Source: Rhizobium sp. WYCCWR10014
GTDB lineage: Bacteria > Pseudomonadota > Alphaproteobacteria > Rhizobiales > Rhizobiaceae
Assembly: GCF_001657485.1 (NCBI RefSeq)
Contig: NZ_LXFU01000032.1
Location: 1 to 41,265, forward strand
Length of the DNA stretch: 41,265 nt
Direction of reading: 5' to 3'
This document shows, in pieces, positions 18,829-27,656 of this stretch. The translations under genes and the position numbers were made by a program. Below the pieces are notes generated by a model. That model was not told the origin of the DNA and searched no databases. It worked only from the letters and a program-made list of their open reading frames with translations. Numbering within the stretch: position 1 is the stretch's first letter; each line of letters starts with the position of its first letter.

Positions 18829-19605
18829 ATGCGCGAACCGAAAATTTCAATCATCACCGTTGTCTTCAACAACGAAGCCACGATCGCTGATACGATCGAA
18901 TCCGTTCGCGCTCAAAACTACCCAAATATGGAGTATATCGTCGTCGACGGACTCTCAAAGGACCGCACGCTTGATCGGATCAACGAACGCCGCGATGTTA
19001 TCACGCGCCTGGTTTCCGAAGAGGACTTTGGCATCTATGATGCTATGAATAAAGGAATAAGTCTTGCAACCGGCGAAGTTATCGGCTTCATCAATGGGGA
19101 TGACTTCTACATGCCGGGCGCTCTGGCAAAGGTCGCGGAGGCGTTCCGGGATCCGGCCTTGGAAGCATGTTACGGGGATCTCTGCTATGTTCGGCAAAAT
19201 GATACCTCGACGATAGTGCGCGACTGGCGCTCTTCGCCTTTTGTACCTAAGGCTTTCGAAGAAGGCTGGTGCCCGCCTCATCCAACATTCTTTGTTCGGC
19301 GCGAGGTCTACAAGCGCCTTGGGTCATTTGACCTCAGTTATAGGATTGCTGCTGATGTAGAATTAATGATGCGCTTCCTAGAACGCCACTGTATCAAGTC
19401 GGAATACCTGCCCGGCATTATGGTGAAGATGCGAATGGGCGGCACCACAAATCGCAGCTGGAAGAATATCCTGCAGCAAAACAAAGAAATTCTACGTGCG
19501 CTTGAAACTCACGGGTTGAGAGCCAGCCCTGTACATTTCTTCTCTAAGAAGCTTATGTCGCGGGGCATGCAGGTACTTCGTGCGGCCTTGCTTAACGTGC
19601 GCTAA
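18829..19605 (+). CDS. Glycosyltransferase family 2 (GT-A)
   Basis: A 258-residue WcaA-like transferase. ISIITVVFNNEATI starts the nucleotide-binding fold, YIVVDGLSKDRT follows, and INGDD is the metal-binding DXD-type motif. A GIYDAMNKGI block and RIAADVELMMRF are typical of this subfamily. No transmembrane segment is evident. It is the last + strand gene of the first locus; only 4 bp separate its stop from the convergent wzz stop, so the two transcripts must overlap or share a bidirectional terminator that is not obvious. Confidence 0.9.
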   Translation: MREPKISIITVVFNNEATIADTIESVRAQNYPNMEYIVVDGLSKDRTLDRINERRDVITRLVSEEDFGIYDAMNKGISLATGEVIGFINGDDFYMPGALAKVAEAFRDPALEACYGDLCYVRQNDTSTIVRDWRSSPFVPKAFEEGWCPPHPTFFVRREVYKRLGSFDLSYRIAADVELMMRFLERHCIKSEYLPGIMVKMRMGGTTNRSWKNILQQNKEILRALETHGLRASPVHFFSKKLMSRGMQVLRAALLNVR

Positions 19606-19609
19606 CGCA

Positions 19610-20437
19610 TTAGCCGTTCGACCGGCTACGGCGATTTCGCTGCATGAGGTATGCGCTTTTAAGGAGGTTGACTAGAACGCCGATAACGAACCCGACAAAG
19701 AGACCTGCAGTCAGAATAGTTATCTTGGTCGGAGAGGCGGCATTTGATGGAGCGTAAATTGGGGAAAGCAGAGTCGCAGGCTTGCTTAGTTCTAGTTTAC
19801 CCGTCAAGTCGGCAATGTCCTTACGCAATGCGATCGCATCGTCGCGTGTCGCGAGATATATTGCCTGCTGCCACCCGGAATCCTGCGCCTCCTTCAGGAG
19901 CTTCGAATTTTCCACGAGTTGATCCTGCAGTGACCTGATTTGAGATTTCAGATGTTCCAAGCTGATGGACGCAACCAACGTCTGCTGTTCTTGAATCCCC
20001 CGCACGATCGCGGCGACGCACTGCCGTGCCAATTCAGCGGCTGGGGCGGTAAAGGAAATCTCGATGACGTCACTGGGAACTGATGGTGCCGTCACCCTCA
20101 CATTTTGCGAAATCTGTTCGGCGGTTACCGGGCCGCCGTCGGAGCACGCGGAGACGGTCTGCTGATCGAAAGCTGATGGAGATCGCAGACGAAAAGTAAC
20201 ATGCTCACGAGGCTCCACAAGAGCGACTGCATCAGGGTCTAGTTGCGTTGGATTGGACGAAGCCGCAAGCACGAGTTGTGCTGAGGCTTGATAAAAGGGT
20301 TGGCTACGCCACAGGAAAATGCCTGCTAGTATAGCTCCAATGGAACAGCACAAAGCAATGGTGCCGATGCCCCTTCGTAGGAAGGAAACAACAGAAAAGA
20401 GATTAATTTCCTCGTCAAATGATCTCTGTTCCATCAT
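19610..20437 (-). CDS. wzz: Chain-length determinant protein (Wzz/polysaccharide co-polymerase)
   Basis: A 275-residue protein with Wzz architecture. A short cytoplasmic N-terminus with DEEINLFSVVSFLRRG leads into a first membrane segment (IALCCSIGAILAGIFLW). A periplasmic domain has a helical stretch around LKSQIRSLQDQLVENSKLL. A second membrane segment (ILTAGLFVGFVIGVLVNLL) lies near the C-terminus. No kinase domain is present. It controls modal length of the polymer made by Wzy. The start is set at the MMEQRS methionine (20437); a longer frame to 20476 is possible. It lies convergent to the first locus and downstream of the wbpM-like gene. Confidence 0.85.
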   Translation of the reverse strand: MMEQRSFDEEINLFSVVSFLRRGIGTIALCCSIGAILAGIFLWRSQPFYQASAQLVLAASSNPTQLDPDAVALVEPREHVTFRLRSPSAFDQQTVSACSDGGPVTAEQISQNVRVTAPSVPSDVIEISFTAPAAELARQCVAAIVRGIQEQQTLVASISLEHLKSQIRSLQDQLVENSKLLKEAQDSGWQQAIYLATRDDAIALRKDIADLTGKLELSKPATLLSPIYAPSNAASPTKITILTAGLFVGFVIGVLVNLLKSAYLMQRNRRSRSNG

Positions 20438-20741
20438 CTCAGCTTTCAGAATCCACCGTAGGCTCAAAATTAGCAAAAAATTTCACAACAGCAGGCCTAA
20501 ATGTCGCTTCAATCTTATTGGCCCTGCAATGTCAATCATGAAAAAATCACATCCAGCGCATATCGCGATGCCATGCTTCCTTAGGCCGTGACGAGGCCTG
20601 GAAAAAATACCTGAATCGGTCCTTGAGCTAGCGATTATGCTCGCTCTGCTTCTCGCCGTCAGCAACATCATAACGGGAGCTTATCATGTTTGATCAAAAA
20701 GCTCTGGAACCTATCTCCGCCTAACTCGTCGTGCTGATCTT
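20438..20741. other. Spacer between wzz and the wbpM-like gene
   Basis: About 300 bp between two - strand genes. No protein-like frame was recognised. It may hold a promoter for wzz, but no element is clear enough to mark. Confidence 0.4.
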
Positions 20742-22814
20742 TTACGGCTGCTGCACCCACCGCGCTTTGTCACTCGCAGCAACATTCGTCGACGTGGGCT
20801 CGCCGACCTTGGGTGTCTTAAGCCGCGTTGTTGGTTTTAAGGTGCCGGTGAAAGCCAGATCCGAGACCTCGCCGGTTGACGAATAGCCGGAAACAAGCTC
20901 CGCTAGTATCGCACGTGCAGCGATCATATCGTTCCGATCCAATACCGCATTGAGCGCGTTGAGCTTTTTCAAAAGCTCCGGCCACAACAGGAAATCCTCG
21001 CGCGCCTTCATAATCCGGGGATGTTCGGTTGTTTTCGGATTATCCCCGATCAGCAGTTCTTCGTAGAGCTTCTCGCCGGGCCGAAGACCGGTAACGGACA
21101 GCTCGATATCGCCTTCGGGATTGTCTTCATCGCGGACGGCCAGCCCGGAAAGCTCTACCATCTTGCGGGCGAGATCGGCGATGCGAACCGGCTCTCCCAT
21201 GTCGAGCAGGAAGACATCGCCCCCCTCGGCCATCGCGCCCGCCTGTATGACGAGTTGGGAAGCCTCCGAAATGGTCATGAAATAGCGGGTTATGTCAGGA
21301 TGTGTCAGCGTCACGGGGCCGCCGTCCTTGATCTGCTGCCGGAAAAGCGGCACGACGGATCCGGAGGAGCCGAGGACGTTTCCAAAACGGACCATGGAGA
21401 AATTCGTTCGCATTCTGTCGACAGCCGATTCCGCCGCAAGCGCCTGCAGAACCATTTCCGCCAGCCTCTTGCTGGCGCCCATTACATTTGTCGGACGTAC
21501 GGCTTTGTCTGTGCTGATCAGCACGAAATTCGAGACGCCGCATTTATTCGCCGCGCGTGCCGCGACCAGCGTACCCATCACATTGTTCTTGATGCCTTCC
21601 ACGGCATTGTGTTCGACAAGGGGAACATGCTTGTAAGCGGCTGCATGATAGAGCGTCTGAGGTCGCCAGCTCTGCATGACATGTTCCATGCGATCCTGAT
21701 CGCGGACAGAACACAGAATCGGAACGATCTGCATATTTTCATGCTTGTACAGTTCGGCCAGCTTCTGCAATTCGGCATGGATATTATAAAGCGCAAACTC
21801 GTTCTGATCGATGAGGATGAGGCTGGAAGGCCCGGTGCGCAAAATCTGACGACATAGCTCGCCGCCGATCGAGCCGCCAGCACCGGTGACCATCACCACC
21901 TTGTTGCGCATCGACTTGTCGAGTAGCTCCTGGCGCGGCGCGACCGCTTCTCTTCCCAGCAGATCTTCGATCTCCAGCTCTCGGATGTCGGAGACGGCGA
22001 TACGTCCCTGAGCCAGGGCAGTGAGATCCGGCAACGTGCGAACATTGACCCTGGCTTTACGGATGTGCTCCAGGATTTCGTTGCGACGCTGCCGCGATGC
22101 GGAGGGAAGAGCAAGAAGCACGTTGTGCACGCCGAGAGATTCGGCAAGCACCGGAAGATCCGAGGGGTCGTAGATCGGCAAACCACCCATGACGCCGCCC
22201 TTGAGACGCGGATCATCATCCAGATAGCCGACGACATTGAGTTCGGCACTGTTGATCAAGGCACCGGCCAGTTGCCGCCCGGCCGTCCCTGCCCCATAGA
22301 TCAGCACCTTGGCGAGCATATTCTTGTGAAGGATGCGCTGGTAGGCATCCCCGAGCCAGTAGCGGATACTCAACCTCGACAGCCCGATCGCAATCAACAG
22401 AAGGAAGGGCTGGAGGATGCCGACGGTTCTCGGAACACCGGGGACGCTGAGTGCTGTAAATATCGTCATGAAGGCGACGCCGTAGATCGCAATCGCCTTC
22501 AGAACAGTAATGAAAGCAGCCATATTGGCATAGCGGAAGATCGCCCGATACATGCCCATGACGATGAAGATGGGAAGGGCCATGCACAGTGAAACGAAGA
22601 CCGGCAGCCACTGCACACCCGTCAGCACCGTCCATTCGTTTAGGCGGAAGCAATAGGCGAGCCAGATCGTCAGAACACAAAAGCTGGAATCGACCAGCAA
22701 AGCCAGGGCACGTTTGGCAACCCGCGGCATCGCCAGCAGAGGGGCGACGAGCGCTTGCATCGGCATTAAGAACCATCCTGAGCGCGGCGTCTCAGTGGGA
22801 GTATTTTCAGGCAT
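20742..22814 (-). CDS. wbpM: Membrane-bound UDP-GlcNAc 4,6-dehydratase type enzyme (WbpM/CapD/FlaA1 family)
   Basis: A 690-residue protein. About four transmembrane helices occupy residues 35-155. A CoA-binding-like Rossmann domain with GAGTAGRQLAG begins near 174, and the SDR catalytic domain has VTGAGGSIGGEL at about 309-320. STDKAVRPTNVMGASKR (434-450) shows the usual Met in place of the SDR tyrosine, with the Asp/Lys pair of this dehydratase family. It makes a UDP-4-keto-6-deoxy sugar from UDP-GlcNAc, a precursor of QuiNAc, FucNAc or bacillosamine-type sugars. Length matches large WbpM homologues. It stands alone upstream of wzz on the - strand. Confidence 0.93.
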   Translation of the reverse strand: MPENTPTETPRSGWFLMPMQALVAPLLAMPRVAKRALALLVDSSFCVLTIWLAYCFRLNEWTVLTGVQWLPVFVSLCMALPIFIVMGMYRAIFRYANMAAFITVLKAIAIYGVAFMTIFTALSVPGVPRTVGILQPFLLLIAIGLSRLSIRYWLGDAYQRILHKNMLAKVLIYGAGTAGRQLAGALINSAELNVVGYLDDDPRLKGGVMGGLPIYDPSDLPVLAESLGVHNVLLALPSASRQRRNEILEHIRKARVNVRTLPDLTALAQGRIAVSDIRELEIEDLLGREAVAPRQELLDKSMRNKVVMVTGAGGSIGGELCRQILRTGPSSLILIDQNEFALYNIHAELQKLAELYKHENMQIVPILCSVRDQDRMEHVMQSWRPQTLYHAAAYKHVPLVEHNAVEGIKNNVMGTLVAARAANKCGVSNFVLISTDKAVRPTNVMGASKRLAEMVLQALAAESAVDRMRTNFSMVRFGNVLGSSGSVVPLFRQQIKDGGPVTLTHPDITRYFMTISEASQLVIQAGAMAEGGDVFLLDMGEPVRIADLARKMVELSGLAVRDEDNPEGDIELSVTGLRPGEKLYEELLIGDNPKTTEHPRIMKAREDFLLWPELLKKLNALNAVLDRNDMIAARAILAELVSGYSSTGEVSDLAFTGTLKPTTRLKTPKVGEPTSTNVAASDKARWVQQP

Positions 22815-23238
22815 TGCTAACCAGCGTCTCGCAGATCAATGGACAACCACCTTCTTGTCGCTTTCTGCAACGAGCGCAACTGAAATAATCGGAAATCAAG
22901 GTCTTCCGCACCGACTTATCTATCAGAAGTTGACGAACAGATGGCGCGGGTCATGATGGAGGCGAGATTCTCCAAGTTGCCGGCATACGTCAGCACATTG
23001 AGGTTGACGATCGGTTCATCATGAATCGCAAGCCAATGGTCGGTTCACTTGGCTCTGAATCAAGAGAGAGCAGGTCAAGAGATAAGTCAACCGCCGTCGT
23101 GACTGCAACGCCTGTGAAAGCGCGAGGTCACGGGGTTGCAGCTGATTGTGGTAATATGTTAGGGGCAGCGACCCGAGAAGAGCGAAGGCGTTCCCGGTCC
23201 AGAGACGGTACCGCTTCCAAAGAGAACATCAAAAGAAC
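22815..23238. other. Divergent intergenic region
   Basis: About 420 bp between the - strand wbpM-like gene and the + strand truncated flippase-like gene, so promoters for both directions are expected. Short frames on either strand (for example 23021-23242, Arg/Ser-rich) lack recognisable domains and are not called. Confidence 0.45.
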
Positions 23239-23580
23239 GTGATACGTGGCCTCTTCAATCATCAGCGCCCGCGGGCGCTTATAGCCTCGGCAATAAGCCT
23301 TGTCGTCCTGATCTTCCTGCTTCGGGCATTGGATTGGGAGGAAGCTATCCGCATTTTTCGTAGCGGAATATCGGCAACATCGCTTTTGTGGTTTATGCTT
23401 GTTACCTTCGGTATCGCTGTCGGCTATGCGCTGCGATGGCGGCTATTGCTGGACGGGAAGATCAGTTACGGGACGTCTCTCATGGCTTCCCTGCTCGGTC
23501 TGGGCGCCAACATGTTTCTTCCCGCGAGAGGCGGAGACCTTTTGCGCGTGCATTACAGCCGAGTTGTCGCGACAGTCCCT
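23239..23580 (+). pseudogene. Truncated UPF0104/AglD-like (lysylphosphatidylglycerol synthase TM-type) membrane protein
   Basis: From a GTG at 23239 the frame encodes an N-terminal cytoplasmic stretch, two membrane segments (ALIASAISLVVLIFLLRAL and LLWFMLVTFGIAVGYAL), and the family hallmark ANMFLPARGGDLLRVHYSR. Full-length relatives have 300 or more residues and seven or more membrane helices. Here the match stops after about 113 residues near base 23580. The frame then runs on into antisense phage sequence and ends at 23628. It probably encoded a lipid or lipid-linked sugar transport-related protein before the phage sequence replaced its 3' part. Confidence 0.75.
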
Positions 23581-23582
23581 AC

Positions 23583-23747
23583 GTCCGCCTGGGCCTCGGC
23601 TGCGCTCTTCTCGGCAACAAGAACATAGCCGGCGCGCGCCTGCCTCGCCGCTGAGGGATAGCCGATCGAGACGGCATAGAGGTGATAGAGCATCAGGCCA
23701 CCAGCGAGGCCGGCGCCCATCTTGAGATAGTCGATGATGCCGAACAT
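23583..23747 (-). pseudogene. Truncated phage inner-membrane spanin-like protein
   Basis: Starts at an ATG overlapping the endolysin stop (TGATG). MFGIIDYLKMGAGLAGGLM is an N-terminal membrane anchor of the kind found in proteins encoded after rhizobial prophage endolysins, followed by an Ala/Arg/Glu-rich region (ARQARAGYVLVAEKSAAEAQ) expected to be helical. The phage-like part breaks off near 23583, where the flippase-like gene of the other strand begins to match. The frame itself continues to 23553. The Rz/i-spanin identity is inferred from position and topology. Confidence 0.6.
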
Positions 23748-24214
23748 CAGGTCCGGATACCATTGAGGCAGAGCGCCCGTTCCGCTGTGCGGCGCTTCGT
23801 GAGGCCCGGGAGACGGATGCCGGCGGCCTTATCCCACTTGGGCAGCTCATTGCAGGCGCCGACGACGTCGCCCGAGTTCAGCTTGCGCGTCAGTGTCGAT
23901 TTGCAGAACGCCCCGGTTCCGACGTTGTACGTGAAGGAGAGGAAGGCGACATAGGCGCCGGACGGCACTTGATCCGGCTGCTTCATGCAGGCGCGCATGC
24001 CCGTCTCGAATTCCTTCAGGCTGTCGCCGAGTATGTCCTTGCATTGAGCGACGGTGTAGCTGTCACCCATCTTGACGCCGCGTGTCTCTCCGAAGCACAC
24101 TGTTGGAATCCCGATCGGATCTCGATAGGCGACAGTTCGCAGCCCTTCGAAGGTGCTGACGACGGCGATGCAGGCAGCAGCAATCGCGCTACCCTTCTTG
24201 AGGCGGCTTGCCAT
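23747..24214 (-). CDS. Phage endolysin (GH24, T4-lysozyme type)
   Basis: A 155-residue muramidase. The catalytic Glu-8x-Asp-5x-Thr pattern of GH24 is complete: Glu23 in STFEGLR, Asp32 in YRDPIG and Thr38 in IPTVCFGET. SFTYNVGTGAF and LTKRRTAERALC are also family hallmarks. The hydrophobic N-terminus (AIAAACIAVVS) suggests a signal-arrest-release anchor. ATG 24214 is chosen because the protein similarity begins there; a longer frame upstream is antisense to nothing meaningful and lies inside the holin gene. It belongs to a phage lysis cassette and appears intact although the prophage is not. Confidence 0.93.
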   Translation of the reverse strand: MASRLKKGSAIAAACIAVVSTFEGLRTVAYRDPIGIPTVCFGETRGVKMGDSYTVAQCKDILGDSLKEFETGMRACMKQPDQVPSGAYVAFLSFTYNVGTGAFCKSTLTRKLNSGDVVGACNELPKWDKAAGIRLPGLTKRRTAERALCLNGIRT

Positions 24215-24446
24215 TGGCGAGGTCTCCAGAGACTTTCTGTTGAACGAAGATGCGGGCGATGATAGCGGCAACGGCCAAGAGGCCGGTGACCGCCGACATC
24301 CCAAGTTGGATGTAGATGTTCTTCGCGACCCATGTGGCGGCGAAGAAGGTGTAGATCGGCTCGATGATGATGCAGAGCAGGGCCAGGACCATGAACCTGA
24401 TTGACCAGGCATGCTTGACCACCGCGCGCAAGTTGCTGACGAGCAT
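24189..24446 (-). CDS. Holin-like small phage membrane protein
   Basis: An 85-residue protein with two hydrophobic helices (IRFMVLALLCIIIEPIYTFF and MSAVTGLLAVAAIIARIFV) and a charged C-terminus, preceded by a GGAG ribosome-binding site. It overlaps the start of the endolysin gene by 26 bp. Size, topology and position before the endolysin are those of a holin. The exact family is not certain. Confidence 0.7.
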   Translation of the reverse strand: MLVSNLRAVVKHAWSIRFMVLALLCIIIEPIYTFFAATWVAKNIYIQLGMSAVTGLLAVAAIIARIFVQQKVSGDLANGKPPQEG

Positions 24447-24514
24447 GGGAGCTCCAGATTGTGGGATTTCACTTTGTGGTGTATCGATGCCCTCTCACTG
24501 CTCCGGAGGACGAG

Positions 24515-25225
24515 ATGAACAGCAGCACCGAAATACTCGAGATGTACGAGGGGTATTACGCAGACGGCTCAGTCTCGGAGAAACGAGCCATAGCTGCGCG
24601 GCAGTCTGTCGGGCACATACGCAAAATCACGGAAGGCCAGACGTTCAACTCGGTTGTCGACATCGGCGCCGGCGAAGGTGCGGTTCTTTCCGAGTTGAGC
24701 AATTCTGCCTTTGCAAAGCAGTTCGCAGCCGTGGAAATCTCGAAATCAGGGCTGGACGCGATAAGCAACCGGCGCATCAAGAACTTGGCTTCAGTTGATC
24801 AGTTCGATGGCTACAAGATCCCCCACCCGGGCAAAGCCTTTGACCTCGCGCTTGCCATCCATGTCCTTGAGCATGTCGAGCATGAGCGTATGTTCCTCTA
24901 CGAGGCCAGACGGGTGAGCCGGAAGCTCTATATCGAGGTGCCCTTGGAGCTGACGCGGAACCTAGACAAGTCGATCCGCGAATCCGGCCCTTATGGGCAT
25001 ATCAACTTCTACACCCCCGGCTCTTTCGAAAACCTGCTGAAGACATGCGGTTTTAAGGTGGAGCGCCTCATGGTGTTCCCACATGACATCGAATACGAGC
25101 AGCACCTTGCCGGTAAGGCAAAGGGGTGGCTGAAGTATCAGATCCGGCAGAATTTCCTGAAATTGGCTCCGAAGACTGCTGCGCGGAACATGGTGTATAT
25201 GGCCGGGGCTCTCTGCTCCGCCTAG
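24515..25225 (+). CDS. Class I SAM-dependent methyltransferase within the prophage remnant
   Basis: A 236-residue methyltransferase with SAM motif VVDIGAGEGAVLSEL, acidic motif II (AAVEISKSG) and LAIHVLEHVEHERMFLYEA, as in Methyltransf_11/23 proteins. ATG 24515 follows a strong GGAGGA site. The gene runs opposite to the lysis genes on its left and ends overlapping, tail to tail, the stop of a phage hydrolase fragment on its right. It may be a lysogenic-conversion cargo gene or belong to the adjacent polysaccharide locus. The substrate is unknown; a sugar or lipid-linked glycan is plausible. Confidence 0.85.
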   Translation: MNSSTEILEMYEGYYADGSVSEKRAIAARQSVGHIRKITEGQTFNSVVDIGAGEGAVLSELSNSAFAKQFAAVEISKSGLDAISNRRIKNLASVDQFDGYKIPHPGKAFDLALAIHVLEHVEHERMFLYEARRVSRKLYIEVPLELTRNLDKSIRESGPYGHINFYTPGSFENLLKTCGFKVERLMVFPHDIEYEQHLAGKAKGWLKYQIRQNFLKLAPKTAARNMVYMAGALCSA

Positions 25226-25368
25226 AGGATGTGGATTTCCGATATATAGGCGCACGCATAGTTCAGATGCCCGATCGTGTGCGGGTGGATGCCGTCCTCA
25301 TCGCAATCCGTCGTGGCGTTGTAGAAGTTGTTCACCGGGACAGAGCGAACCGGGAACCCGGCACTTGC
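25222..25368 (-). pseudogene. Fragment of a phage-type SGNH/GDSL hydrolase
   Basis: The - strand encodes 48 residues to a stop at 25222-25224 with the SGNH block V signature DEDGIHPHTIGH, preceded by VPVNNFYNATTD. Upstream of an in-frame TAG at 25369-25371 the frame continues weakly (LALIIDGVVDE), which may be more of the same gene. The N-terminal catalytic serine block is missing. Such hydrolases occur beside lysis genes in rhizobial prophages, so this is probably part of the same remnant. Confidence 0.65.
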
Positions 25369-25635
25369 CTATTCGTCCACAACACCGTCGATGATCAGAG
25401 CAAGCACGGCGACCCGTGGGGAGCGAGACGCGTGGGCTGAATCAGTTGGTTCCCAATTTGCAGCTTACATCAACGGTCGGATTGAAATTGGAGAGGTGAA
25501 AAAAGCTAGCTTGGACCTCAGCATGAAAAAGCAGTTTTATATCACGTGAAAAGTGATCTAAGACGACTTTAACCACAACCGTGACAGGGTCGCTTAATCG
25601 AAGGCGATCCAGAAATAAGCAGCGAGCAGTCCAAT

Positions 25636-27474
25636 ATGGCGCTGAGTGAGAATTATAAAAGCGCCCCTGTCGCAGGCTCCAGTCACGCGATGACTGGCCT
25701 GACGCTAGCAGCAACAATGTTGATCCTCGGCTGGGTGCTCAAATATAGCTCCTACGGGATCGAGTTCACCGATGAAGGCTTTCATCTGGTGTCGATATCT
25801 AACCCGTTCATCTATGATTTTTCGATCACGCAGTTCGGATTTGTGTATCATCCTCTGTATGTTTTGCTCGGCGGGGACATTGCGGCATTAAGGCAGGCCA
25901 ACATACTCGTCACATTCGCTTTGGCTGGGGGGCTGGCACATACACTTCTCGTGGCAGTCGCACCCGAATCAAGAGCGAATGATGTCGTCCTGTGCGCTGC
26001 CGCGGCTGGACTGGCAACTAGCGTTTTTGCCCTGTTCGACTCGTGGCTTCTAACGCCCAGCTATTATAGCTTGGCACTTCAGTCTTTGCTGGTGACGAGC
26101 ATCGGTATGCTCATGTTTGAACCAGCATGGAACTGGCGGAGCGTTGCAGGCTCGATGTTGATCGGCGCAGGTGGCTGGCTGGCCTTCATGGCCAAGCCAA
26201 GCACTGCAGGCGCACTGGCTGTGGGCACCCTGGTCTACCTGATCGTTTCCAAAAAGTTCCAGCTGCGTCTGCTCTTACTTGCCATCACCAGTGCGGTCGT
26301 CCCACTTCTGCTCAGCGCATTCGTAATCGATGGCTCCCTTCGGAAGTTTGTGGAACGGCTACAGCTAGGACTTGAGTTTGGACAATATCTCGGTGGCGGC
26401 CACACATTCACCGAACTTTTGCGCATCGATAGTTTCTGGCTGAACGGCAAAGATAAACTACTTACCCAACTCGTATTCCTAGCAACGTTTATTGCCGTCT
26501 GGGGTTTCTTGTCGCGACGATCCGTGAGCGTGATTGTATCCCTGATCGCTGCGGTCAGCCTCTTCCTCGTGACGGCGCTCCTCGTATTTGGCCAGATCCC
26601 TAAGGTTGCAGAGCTGGGGCAGTTTCAAGGGTTGTCATTTTTCGGCGTCGTCTATGCTGCAGCGCTCGCAGGCCTAGCCTTTGGCAGGCCGAGACCATTC
26701 AAGGGCTTATCGGTGGCGCACTGGAGCATCGCGTGTCTCTTTTTGATAACCCCGCATATGTATGCCTTTGGGACAAACGTTAATTATTGGGAAAGTGGGA
26801 TACAAGCGGGTTTTTTTTGGCTGCTGGCCGGCATTGTACTACTTAGCCCAATTGCTCGTGAACGATCAAATTGGTCGTTTTTGTTACCCCTCGTCCTTGC
26901 CGCCCAAGCGGTGACGGCGACCCTTCTTCAGTCAGCACTAGAGCAACCGTTTCGCCAACCTCAATCGCTCAAGCTCAACGATGCCCCCATAAACCTTGGG
27001 CCTCATCGATCTGAATTGATACTATCGAAGGCGTATGCTTCCTATATTTCGGATGCGGTTATGGCTGCTAAAAACAGCGGTTTCAAACCAGGCGATCCCG
27101 TCATCGATCTATCTGGTCAATCTCCAACGCTCCTGTACGCCATGGGCGCCGAAAGCATCGGAGCCGCTTGGATGATTGGCGGCTACACCGGCAGCCTGAA
27201 ATATGCGACCGCAGTGATGGGCCGTGTGTCGTGTGAAAAACTCGCCGCAGCTTGGGTTCTGGTGGAGGCAACAGGCCCTCGCAGCATTCCGACAGAACTC
27301 ATGGCCGACATGGGAGCAATGTTTCCGCAAAACTACAAGCATGCGGGAACGTGGAGCACCGCTGATGGTGCGGGCGGTTACATCGCAAGCCGGGTTCAGG
27401 AGCTTTATCGGCCGATAAACCCCGCGGACACTCTGAAAGCGTGCAAGGCACTGCGAGATAAGGATGCGGAATGA
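25636..27474 (+). CDS. GT-C-like multi-span membrane protein of the second polysaccharide locus
   Basis: A 612-residue protein with about ten to twelve membrane helices in the first 430 residues and a C-terminal soluble domain. An acidic pair in the first outer loop (FTDEGFHL, Asp46/Glu47) resembles the catalytic loop of GT-C glycosyltransferases. The following NPFIYDFSITQFGFVYHPLY block is highly structured. I do not recognise a named family with certainty. Family logic suggests use of a polyprenyl-phosphate sugar outside the membrane. The stop overlaps a truncated wbqC start by ATGA. A diverged C-terminal remnant of a second copy lies at 30115-30234. Confidence 0.72.
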   Translation: MALSENYKSAPVAGSSHAMTGLTLAATMLILGWVLKYSSYGIEFTDEGFHLVSISNPFIYDFSITQFGFVYHPLYVLLGGDIAALRQANILVTFALAGGLAHTLLVAVAPESRANDVVLCAAAAGLATSVFALFDSWLLTPSYYSLALQSLLVTSIGMLMFEPAWNWRSVAGSMLIGAGGWLAFMAKPSTAGALAVGTLVYLIVSKKFQLRLLLLAITSAVVPLLLSAFVIDGSLRKFVERLQLGLEFGQYLGGGHTFTELLRIDSFWLNGKDKLLTQLVFLATFIAVWGFLSRRSVSVIVSLIAAVSLFLVTALLVFGQIPKVAELGQFQGLSFFGVVYAAALAGLAFGRPRPFKGLSVAHWSIACLFLITPHMYAFGTNVNYWESGIQAGFFWLLAGIVLLSPIARERSNWSFLLPLVLAAQAVTATLLQSALEQPFRQPQSLKLNDAPINLGPHRSELILSKAYASYISDAVMAAKNSGFKPGDPVIDLSGQSPTLLYAMGAESIGAAWMIGGYTGSLKYATAVMGRVSCEKLAAAWVLVEATGPRSIPTELMADMGAMFPQNYKHAGTWSTADGAGGYIASRVQELYRPINPADTLKACKALRDKDAE

Positions 27475-27515
27475 AGAAAGTTGCGATAGTCCAGTCAAAT
27501 TACATCCCTTGGAAG
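27471..27515 (+). pseudogene. wbqC: Truncated 5' end of a second wbqC copy
   Basis: The 15 codons from ATG 27471 encode [15 protein letters not shown], identical at protein level to the start of intact wbqC at 30231. At DNA level they differ at 8 of 45 positions: seven synonymous third-codon changes and ATG versus GTG at the start. Similarity stops abruptly after 27515; the frame then meets a stop at 27546-27548. It retains the ATGA overlap with the upstream gene. Confidence 0.88.
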
Positions 27516-27656
27516 TCGTGCCTTGAGCTTCGCTCGATTCTAAAGTAAGCGTTCGCTTGGATAGAGGTCATGGAAGCAGGAGGCGCTAAGCTCCAGGCCG
27601 CTGAACGGTACGCCCCTAATGAGACTTAGCGAAGAAATCGAAGGCGACGGTTGGGC

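Noticed and set aside
21021..21857. A 278-codon + strand frame opposite the wbpM-like gene
   Set aside because: It mirrors the strongly conserved dehydratase domain on the - strand and shows no domain of its own.
25590..25613. Hairpin (GGGTCGC/GCGATCC) upstream of the GT-C-like gene as a terminator or riboswitch
   Set aside because: The stem is only seven pairs with a wobble, has no U-tract and no recognisable riboswitch core.
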